Assembly (NCBI GenBank): GCA_035222895.1
Contig: JAVYIG010000876.1
Location: 124,001 to 188,000, forward strand
DNA length: 64,000 bases
Reading direction: 5' to 3'
Source of the DNA: Strongylocentrotus droebachiensis
Taxonomy: Eukaryota > Echinodermata > Echinoidea > Camarodonta > Strongylocentrotidae
Below, in pieces: positions 56,643 through 64,000 of the stretch (position 1 is its first letter; each line of letters opens with the position of its first letter). The translations under genes and the position numbers were made by a program. The notes beneath the pieces are model-generated. The model saw only the letters and a program-made list of their open reading frames with translations, ran no database searches and was not told the origin of the DNA.

Positions 56643-56950
56643 TCAGTTGTCTTTCGTCATACTAGGTGAATGGCACTTGGCCTTAAGAGCACCCATGATA
56701 ATTTCCGTCAGATTATTGACATGCTGGTGAGCCCGGAACAACTCCGCTGCAGGCAGGGAATCAAGGGCGCCATCTTTGAAGTCTGACACCAGGCCTTCGA
56801 GTCGTCCTAGGAGACCACTACCGGGCACTGGCTGAGGACTCCTGGGAGGCGACAGGCTGCCGGTGGAATCCTTGGAGGTCGTCTCAGTGGTGGCTTCGGT
56901 GTTTGACCTTTGACCTGCTGGTCTGCCTGGAGGCGTTGAGGTGCCATCAT
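56643..56950 (-). CDS. RIF1: RIF1 terminal coding exon
   Basis: Acceptor TTCCATTGACAG; stop TGA at 56645-56643. A Pro/Ser/Thr linker is followed by LLGRLEGLVSDFKDGALDS, then the AELF...VNNLTEI helix and the tail KCHSPSMTKDN. This corresponds to the final helical segment of RIF1. Its 3' part is repeated in degenerate form beyond the stop. Confidence 0.93.
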
Positions 56951-59900
56951 CTGTCAATGGAAAGAAGCATAGTAATCAGGGAGGTGGTATAAGCATGTCT
57001 CTATACGACACTTGCTCTGATAATGATTTCTCTATTTCTCCTACACTGAACAAATTGATCACTTCAATTATGAATCAAATATAAAACCCAACCCTACCCA
57101 AATTCAATTTAAACAAAAATAATTGTTACTCAAACCCTAAATCCAGCCCAATTTTCTACAAATGAAATCACAAAGCAAATGCCATTAGCATACTTTGGCA
57201 GACCTGCCAACCTCTGGAGTTCAAAAACTGTATTCTTTAGTCCCAAAAGTTGTATTTTACTGACAAAAGTTGTATTCTTGAAAATAAACATGGATTGTTA
57301 TGCGGATCAATGACTCTTACAGTTTCTACCTACAGGAAGAATTTTTTTTATTGATCATTGGTTGAATATGCATGATTTCGTCATGACTGGTGTGTTCGAT
57401 AAACCAATGAACATCCCCAAATTGCCGATGTGAGATGCTTGTAGGATACTTTACGGGACAGAATGGACATTTTGCCATTGAAAATGGCGGACGCACCCAC
57501 AAAATATCAATTTAAAAAAAAAAAAAAAAAAAAAATTGTACTGTCGTATTTGCTTCTAAAAATCGTACTAAATACGACTAAATCGTACTGGTTGGCAGGT
57601 CTGCATTGGGGCCCCACCCCCTACTCTTCTGAGCTGGGTTTTACACATTTTAAACAAGGAAACTTTTTTTTATTTTTTTTTCTTTTCCTCTTCTTCCTAA
57701 TTCTTCTCTTATTCCACTTAAGCTTATCCACTTTCTACTCTAAAAATCCTGTTCGCTACAGTCTTAAAAGTGCAAATGCTATGTGGGGATTATTTGAGGA
57801 ATATTTCATCTAGGTAATAATTTCAAGCGATAACTTTCCTCACAAAAAATAAAAGATGACAGTCCTCATCACGATTCTTACCTTTTGTACTGCTCCCTGC
57901 CTTTGAAAGTGAATCAACTTCTGTTCCTTTGGACTCTGGGAACTAAAAAAGAGAAGAACAAATATATAGATTTGTACCTAAGTCTGTCCTAACAATTGAA
58001 CTGCTGGATTTGTAAAATATCACATTTTCTATAATATACATGTAATTGTATCTTATTTGTTTTGGAAAGTGTCTCTCCTTCTCTTGCTCCTCATCTTCCT
58101 CTTATTTGCATTTTTTTTTTTTTTTTTTACATGTCTCATCTCCTCTTCATGCTTAAATTCAAATCTGACTAGTGAAATAAATCAATCACTTCCTAATTCA
58201 AATACTAAATTCATTTCATAAACACAGCACCTCCTTTATAAAGAAATGCTACTCCCTTTTACCTCAAATCTATAGACATAGAAGCTATCAAAATTCCCTT
58301 TTACACCAATGAAAATGGATATCCTGACATTTCTCATTTTTTGTTACAAACCCAGTTCAGAGTAAACACTCTTTAGAATTTGACTATCATTGAAATAAAA
58401 AATATTCTACCCAAGGATTGATCAGTCCCATGTATTACCTTTTCTGTTTGGAATGCTGACAGGACGTTCTTGAGATGGCCGACTTTGGGAGACTTGATTG
58501 GCAGTGACTGAACCTGAAAGAATAAAAGGAAATAAGTTAAATAATTTGATGAAGAAATTTGTGCTCAGATTAATCAAACCACCAATACATCACAAAGCAG
58601 ACACAGAGCAGATGGAGGAAAAGAAATATTTCTCTAAAAGGATATATGTATTATTAATTGGTCTTGGTATAAAATTGTGTTTCAACAGGTTCTACAGGAA
58701 TACAGTAGGTGTTTACGATTAATAGTGGAATGCTAGGAATCTCCTTTTTTTCAGAAATAAAAAAAAACCTAATAAATAGATATCGGCCCGTCCTAGAGAG
58801 AGTTGAGGTGGATCCGCAAGTTCTTTATAATCAAACACAAGTTTGCAGTCTGTTATGTACATAGTATCAAATGCAAATAAGTTGTGATTAATCACAACTG
58901 TTTAAAAGACGGGGCCATGGTTTGCATTTTAGCCATAGAAAGGTCCAAAACATCTCTTGACAACGTGGAAAAAAAGCTGTGGTAGAAACAATGAAATACA
59001 TAGAAATGTCTGTATGGAAATCTCCCTTTTACAACAGAACATAAAAAATGAGCTCAATGAACACTTTGCCTACATTGTGATAAAGTTACTGTCATAGGTC
59101 TGTACCAAATAGACAATCTCTTACCTGCATGGGTGAGAGAGAGGACAGGTCCCCAATGGTCCTGATGTTCCTAGCCCGGACTAGCTGGCCTAGACCTCTA
59201 GACCTGGAACAAAAGAAAGACAAACAAGAAAACTCATGATATCAAATGTTCTCTGTCTGTGATCTGACACTTACTCTGGCAGAAATCGTCCATTATCCTG
59301 TTGTGACTTAACCTTCACGCAGTGGGTATTCATTGCACTTGCAAACATGAATTTTATTGGAATAATAAGTGCATAACACAGCTATGAATTGTACATCTCC
59401 AAAATGAATCTTGCCATTCGTTTAAGATGAAAATATAAGCCCCAGTGGATTTTTGTAGTTTACCATGTCGACTCTAAATTAATAATATTCTGGATTTATA
59501 TAGGCTTAACACGAAAACCGTCTCTTAGCACCTTTATTATAACCCCAATCATAGGATTCTTTTCCGCACAGTGTGCACCATCTCAACTCCCTGGGGAGTA
59601 TTCTTACCATATGGTCACCATGAGGGCATATGGTAATTACTAACACAGATGTTTTTCGTCATCCTACCAGGTCCCCATTTCTCTACTGTGTCTTGAGTGG
59701 CAAATGTAGAGTAATGCCTTGCCGTAGGACATTATTGCTGTGTCAGGGATCGAACCCGAGACCTTTGCGACTACAACACTTCTTAATTGGGCTTCAGGCA
59801 AAATCCATGTTGTAACTCACCACATGGATGACGTCAGACGTGGTAGCACAGTCTCCACCGGTAGGGAGCACTCCACTAGGGCGGGGTACACAGATCCCTG

Positions 59901-62015
59901 GCTCTCCCCCTGGGCTTCCAGGCTGCTGTCGACCTGTGTGGAGGGGCTACCCTGGGTCAACGAACCCTGGGTGCTCTGAGAAGAGACCTTTGGTTTCTTC
60001 ATGCTCTCCTGGTTTTGATTAACCTGAAGGAGCAATAATAGATGGAAGGATAAAAGAGGTTTACATTTCTGCCCTGTTGCTAATTAAAATTTTACCATAC
60101 CGTAAATCTTTGTGTATAAGACACACTGTATTTTCCGCTAGAAAATTTTGGAAGTCTGGGGTGCGTCTTATAGACAGGTACAGGATATTTTGAGTCCCCA
60201 AAATGCTACTTTTTAGTGGTTTTTTAACATCTCTGGGTCTCAACATAAATAACATAATGCGAATAAAGAATAGGATCTTCTTTTTGAAGATAACCGACGT
60301 TCCTAATTTGAAGGGAAGAGAGGTTTTTTTTTTGGTCTTAAAAATAGGGATGCGTCTTATTCACAGAGATTTACAGTGATTATTATTCTCCCCTTATTGC
60401 CTCACATCCATTACTAGAGTCAGTTATCAATACGGGTGTGTATCTGGCAGACTGGCACAAAAATACATATTTGAGAAATTTCTTAACTGTTTTTTAAATT
60501 ACTTAAGTAAAACTGTAACTGTAAATGATGAGACAATGCACAATCTGAAATGAGTTGTTTACATATACACAAGAAACATTCTAACTTTGGGATGTGATTT
60601 CATGCTGTAAAACTGATGTCGTCGCATTGATTAACACCCTTTCCAGGGCACACAACGACATCGCCTCACATCCATTACTAGAGTCAGTTATCAATACGGG
60701 TGTGTATCTGGCAGACTGGCACAAAAATACATATTTGAGAAATTTCTTAACTGTTTTTTAAATTACTTAAGTAAAACTGTAACTGTAAATGATGAGACAA
60801 TGCACAATCTGAAATGAGTTGTTTACATATACACAAGAAACATTCTAACTTTGGGATGTGATTTCATGCTGTAAAACTGATGTCGTCGCATTGATTAACA
60901 CCCTTTCCAGGGCACACAACGACATCGCCTCACATCCATTACTAGAGTCAGTTATCAATACGGGTGTGTATCTGGCAGACTGGCACAAAAATACATATTT
61001 GAGAAATTTCTTAACTGTTTTTTAAATTACTTAAGTAAAACTGTAACTGTAAATGATGAGACAATGCACAATCTGAAATGAGTTGTTTACATATACACAA
61101 GAAACATTCTAACTTTGGGATGTGATTTCATGCTGTAAAACTGATGTCGTCGCATTGATTAACACCCTTTCCAGGGCACACAACGACATCGCCTCACATC
61201 CATTACTAGAGTCAGTTATCAATACGGGTGTGTATCTGGCAGACTGGCACAAAAATACATATTTGAGAAATTTCTTAACTGTTTTTTAAATTACTTAAGT
61301 AAAACTGTAACTGTAAATGATGAGACAATGCACAATCTGAAATGAGTTGTTTACATATACACAAGAAACATTCTAACTTTGGGATGTGATTTCATGCTGT
61401 AAAACTGATGTTGTCGCATTGATTAACACCCTTTCCAGGGCACACAACGACATCGTCATCTCTATCTTTGCCTTTGTTTCCCTCACAACGACCATCATGA
61501 CAAACTGGTTATACAGACTTTGTTTTTGTTATTTTACAATGCCATTGATTCAATTTCATCAATTTGCTTTCTCTTCTTCTTCTTCTTCTTCTTCTGCCTC
61601 TTCATTGTCCACTTTTTTTTTGTCTTCCTCTTCTTCTTCTTTCTTCCCTTCTTCACTTTTTCCTACTTATCATCTTTGTATTATTTTCTTTACTCTTTAT
61701 TCTATTTTTCTTTTCTTCTCAAAAAACTTCTCAAATTCACTCTCCTTGTAAATCTCTAGAATCTCATACTATACTACTCCGTTCTCGCCTCCTATAATAC
61801 CTTTTAAATTCAGACCTACTATATTGTGTTACTCAGTACGGGAACCTATTCACATACAAGCTATGCTTTATATTTAGGCTCCCCACATTTTACTTTGTTT
61901 TTACCTTGCCTGTCATATCTATATATTTTGAAACTCTGTACTTATTTGCCGTACATTATACTTGATTTGAAATCTTAAAAAAAAAATTGGGTGTGAAATC
62001 TACTCTTATACGCTC

Positions 62016-62051
<36 letters not shown>

Positions 62052-63478
62052 AAACTGTTTTTTGATGTAAAATGTGGAATAAATAAACTTCAAACTTCAA
62101 CTAGACCAGACTTACATGTACCATGTTAAAGACCTTGCTGGCGTAGGAGGATGACTTGGGAAAGCTCTTCATGGGCTTGCTCTTCATCCGCCGGCTGGAG
62201 TGGGGGCTCTTCCTTCTCAATCGATGCAGGGTACTGGATGATGATGACGATGATGATGGGGATGACGATGACGACTGACTGGAATCAGACTTCGATGGCG
62301 TGGTGATGTACTGTCACAAGGCAAAAACAAATAAATGAAATTTTCATGAACTACTTTGTACCCTCACATGCCAAGGTGGCAAATCCTGTGCAATAAAATT
62401 AGTTTTCATTAATGTATCTGGGCTGTAAAAGATTTTCCAAGCGAATAAACTTAAAAATGGAGATATCTAAAGTTACAGGAAGAAAATCATAGTCATTTGA
62501 AGTCCAGGGCCCTGTTTCAAGAAACTTGTTATCAATAACCAATGCTAAATTTCTATGACAAATTTGCTCTCAGCAACCAAATGCCACGATTTCAGTAGCT
62601 TATAACAGTTATTGTAACTTGTTATTGTTAACAAGTGTTATGAAACAGGGCCCTGGACTTGGTTTTGTAAAGTGTGAAGGGAACTAATTACCCTTAGCCT
62701 TTGCAAAATTCATTCATTATATTGTTGTAAAAAATAACAACACTATATCATTTGTTTAAAAAAATGTCTACAATATTGTGGAGAATTCAGAAAGGATCCA
62801 TGAGATGATTGTTACGATATGCGATATCCAAATATCTGGTATCCGTGGTAGTTGAATAAACAACATGTCTACCATAACAAACCAGTCTGCCGACTCTATA
62901 TTATCCTGAGTTATCTACCATTACCAATACCCTCAAACTCAACATGTCCACCATAACAAACCAGTCTGCCGACTCTCTATTATCCTGAGTTATTTACCAT
63001 TACTAAGACCCTCAAACTCAACATGTCTACCATAACAAACCAGTCTGCCGACTCTATATTATCCTGAGTTATCTACCATTACTAAGACCCTCAAACACAT
63101 CATGTCTACCATAACAAACCAGTCTGCCGACTCTATATTATCCTGAGTTATCTACCATTACTAAGACCCACAAACACATCATGGTGGCAGCCGCTGGGAT
63201 CTTAGAAATCAACTTTGACTTTTGATAAGCACAACTAGTTCCAGTTCATGACAGTTGGAAGTACAACTAGAAGATGATTTTCTAACCTTTGAATTATGTA
63301 CTTTTGATGAAGCCGTGGTGACAAGAGGAGACATGGGAAGGCGCCCTCTAGAGGAATCTTGTGCCAACCCATGCGGGAGAGAGCTGTCGGCAGTCTTAGA
63401 TATCTTGGGATCAGCGCTGTGGTCTTGCAGGGGTTCGGGCTCTATGAATACCTTGTCGGCAAAACTCACACGACGGCT
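56643..63478 (-). CDS. RIF1: RIF1, C-terminal part (5' end outside window)
   Basis: Seven - strand exons join in frame at GT-AG borders into 370 codons plus TGA: 63478-63287, 62310-62116, 60023-59821, 59203-59125, 58513-58439, 57942-57882 and 56950-56643. The key matches to vertebrate RIF1 C-termini are SRRVSFAD (an RVSF docking site for protein phosphatase 1), YPALVECSLPVETVLPRLTSSMW, RGLGQLVRARNIRTIGDLS, LPIKSPKV, and the final AELFRAHQHVNNLTEIIM... segment. RIF1 recruits PP1 to control origin firing and late replication, and protects DNA ends with 53BP1. The large HEAT-repeat N-terminus and any SILK motif lie upstream, beyond 64000. The Ser-rich and basic linker in exon 2 is poorly conserved, as expected for this region. 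Confidence 0.93.
56951..57881 (-). other. RIF1 intron before the last exon
   Basis: Contains the hAT-like MITE (57199-57604). An A run at 57514-57535 lies inside it and a T run near 57668-57680 just after it. Confidence 0.75.
57199..57604. mobile_element. hAT-like MITE
   Basis: CAGACCTGCCAACC at the left (57199) and the exact inverse GGTTGGCAGGTCTG at the right (ending 57603), about 405 bp. These termini are typical of hAT elements. The 8-bp flanks (TACTTTGG and CATTGGGG) are only half matched, so the target duplication is eroded or absent. Non-coding. Confidence 0.75.
57882..57942 (-). CDS. RIF1: RIF1 small linker exon
   Basis: Acceptor TCTTTTTTTAG, donor GTAAGA; 61 bases, leaves in phase 1. 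Encodes a polar, poorly conserved linker (FPESKGTEVDS...). Placed by frame and splice-site agreement. Confidence 0.8.
57943..58438 (-). other. RIF1 intron
   Basis: A T run near 58112-58129; nothing else. Confidence 0.7.
58439..58513 (-). CDS. RIF1: RIF1 exon with LPIKSPKV
   Basis: Acceptor TCTTTCAG, donor GTAATA; 25 codons in phase 0. Encodes VQSLPIKSPKVGHLKNVLS. Confidence 0.93.
58514..59124 (-). other. RIF1 intron
   Basis: No repeat or frame recognised in about 600 bp. Confidence 0.7.
59125..59203 (-). CDS. RIF1: RIF1 exon with GLGQLVRARNIRTIGDLS
   Basis: Acceptor TTGTTCCAG, donor GTAAGA. Encodes SRGLGQLVRARNIRTIGD and LSSLSPMQ, a helix-hairpin-helix-like segment. Confidence 0.94.
59204..59820 (-). 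other. RIF1 intron with SINE
   Basis: Only the SINE at 59655-59790 is recognised. Confidence 0.7.
59655..59790 (-). mobile_element. tRNA-derived SINE
   Basis: On the - strand: GGTCTCGGGTTCGATCCCTG (box B), AATGTCCTACGGCAAGGC, ATTACTCTACATTTGCCAC, then GGACCTGGTAGGATG. This is the most complete member of the family also seen at 14629-14775 and 63923-64000. Confidence 0.8.
59821..60023 (-). CDS. RIF1: RIF1 exon with conserved YPALVEC block
   Basis: Acceptor CTCCTTCAG, donor GTGAGT, leaves in phase 2. After a Gln/Ser-rich linker it encodes SVYPALVECSLPVETVLP and RLTSSMW, one of the most conserved RIF1 C-terminal blocks. Confidence 0.93.
60101..60378. mobile_element. TIR element with TAAGACGCAC-type ends
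   Basis: Left CCGTAAATCTTTGTGTATAA then GACACAC, right GATGCGTCTTATTCACAG then AGATTTACAG, imperfect inverses. About 280 bp, non-coding, in a RIF1 intron. Confidence 0.65.
60401..61456. repeat. 264-bp tandem repeat, four copies
   Basis: Units start at 60401, 60665, 60929 and 61193, each containing CTCACATCCATTACTAGAG, GTGTATCTGGCAGACTGG and TTAACACCCTTTCCAGGGC. They are practically identical; the last unit has TGTTGTCGC for TGTCGTCGC. This is a recent tandem amplification in the large RIF1 intron, or an assembly duplication. Confidence 0.95.
61457..62058. other. Unique sequence with TTC tract and poly-A
   Basis: A TTC/TCC tract (61565-61690) gives Ser/Phe frames. An A run of about 30 (62020-62049) is followed by GGAATAAATAAACTTCAAAC, which looks like a polyadenylation signal and suggests a retroposon or processed end on the + strand. 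Nothing coding recognised. Confidence 0.5.
62116..62310 (-). CDS. RIF1: RIF1 exon with poly-Ser and basic linker
   Basis: Acceptor CTTGTGACAG, donor GTAAGT; 65 codons. Near its start it encodes an Ser-rich tract from a TCA/TCG microsatellite, then RLRRKSPHSSRRMKSKPMKS, a basic stretch compatible with DNA binding. Repeat-length differences between individuals are likely. Confidence 0.85.
62500..62660. mobile_element. GGGCCC-ended MITE, copy 3
   Basis: Perfect 20-bp inverted ends AAGTCCAGGGCCCTGTTTCA / TGAAACAGGGCCCTGGACTT, with the interior word TCAGTAGCTTATAACA shared with copies 1 and 2. In a RIF1 intron. Confidence 0.85.
62862..63180. repeat. 79-bp tandem repeat, four copies
   Basis: Units start near 62863, 62942, 63021 and 63100, each with CATGTCTACCATAACAAACC, AGTCTGCCGACTCTATATT and ATCCTGAGTTATCTACC. 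Few differences between units. The array ends about 105 bp from the RVSF exon. Confidence 0.94.
63287..63478 (-). CDS. RIF1: RIF1 exon with RVSF PP1-docking motif
   Basis: Acceptor AACAACAG, donor GTTAGA; 64 codons, phase 0 at both ends. It begins SRRVSFADKVF, the PP1-binding motif, followed by a low-complexity Ser/Pro stretch. In vertebrate RIF1 the equivalent motif is SRRVSFADP. Confidence 0.9.
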
Positions 63479-63922
63479 CTGTTGTTGACAATGGTAAAAA
63501 GATTTTAACATCAAAACTTAGAAAAGTTTCTTGAGGATGAAATTCTTAAAACAAAGCTTAATTTGATTTAATTCTACACGGTATTGAAATCTTAAGTTTG
63601 CATTCAAGCTTCATGAGAAGCACAACCTCCCAACCTTGCACAGAAAAACGTTTTAAAAAATTAGTATTTTTTTTGTACGGTTTAACAGCCATATTCAGAA
63701 AAAGAGAGGAATCTAAGGTGCACACATTTACTGTGAAGCCCTCAAAATAGTTATGGTTGGCAGCAATGGCTTAGTATTTTTGTAATACGAGAGTGAGTCG
63801 AAAGATGGGATTTTAATTTCACGTACAGCTGAATAATGAGATCAAAAGCACCTTGCCCAATTACGAACAGAATGTTATATATATTGGATTGATTGATTGA
63901 TCAAGATAAGGTCAATGTAGAG
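63479..63922 (-). other. Upstream RIF1 intron, no exon seen
   Basis: The acceptor of the RVSF exon is at 63479-63480; no further RIF1 exon is recognised up to the SINE near the window edge. Confidence 0.6.
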
Positions 63923-64000
63923 GTGTCGTGGTCGAGTAGATATGTCACCGGACTGTCGATCACAAGGTCCGCAGTTTGAGTCCCCCCGCGGCACTAATGT
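63923..64000 (+). mobile_element. tRNA-derived SINE head, cut by the window end
   Basis: GTGTCGTGGTCGAGTAGAT (box A-like), GCAGTTTGAGTCCCC (box B-like), then GCGGCACTAATGT, the start of the SINE body seen at 14629-14775. The anticodon stem does not pair well and no CCA-type end is present, so this is a SINE rather than a tRNA gene. Confidence 0.7.

Noticed and set aside
63923-63998. Functional tRNA gene
   Set aside because: Box A and B resemble a tRNA but the anticodon stem pairs poorly, and the downstream GCACTAATGT is the SINE body found elsewhere.

Overview
This is eukaryotic, animal-type DNA. It is AT-rich, has introns with GT-AG borders, and is dense in microsatellites, MITEs, tRNA-derived SINEs and LINE tails. 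A short TTAGGG tract, the frequent tacatgta-type words and the mixture of L2-like LINEs, V-SINE-like elements and GGGCCC-ended MITEs suggest a marine invertebrate deuterostome, most likely an echinoderm. That assignment is inference; no species is named by the sequence.

Two host genes can be read, and they converge. On the + strand, 11 exons between 14838 and 32872 join in frame into 471 codons plus a stop. They encode a SLC38/Aa_trans amino acid transporter closest to SLC38A11; the first exon(s) with the start codon lie further upstream and were not found. On the - strand, seven exons between 63478 and 56643 join in frame into the last 370 residues of the replication-timing and repair factor RIF1, with its RVSF phosphatase-docking motif and conserved C-terminal segment. 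The two genes have no evident shared pathway.

Layout. 1-14.8 kb is upstream sequence made mostly of transposons. It includes a complete Ty3/gypsy element (4460-10403, - strand) with identical 200-bp LTRs, a 5-bp target duplication and an intact 1338-aa polyprotein, inserted into an older TIR repeat. 14.8-32.9 kb is the transporter gene; its first visible intron holds degenerate copies of the preceding exon and a 72-bp satellite. 32.9-55.7 kb is a repeat-rich interval between the genes. It holds a 5'-truncated LINE, a 39-bp minisatellite, a 1.4-kb satellite with higher-order structure, poly-G/C-bounded elements and several MITEs. 55.8-64 kb is the 3' part of RIF1, with tandem arrays of 264 bp and 79 bp in its introns and an array of degenerate copies of its own terminal coding segment just past the stop codon.

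The most unusual theme is that both host genes carry small tandem arrays of their own exon ends: the transporter's TM1 exon inside the next intron, and the RIF1 C-terminal helix and tail beyond the stop. One transporter copy keeps open frame, matching phases and plausible splice sites, so it could be an alternative exon.
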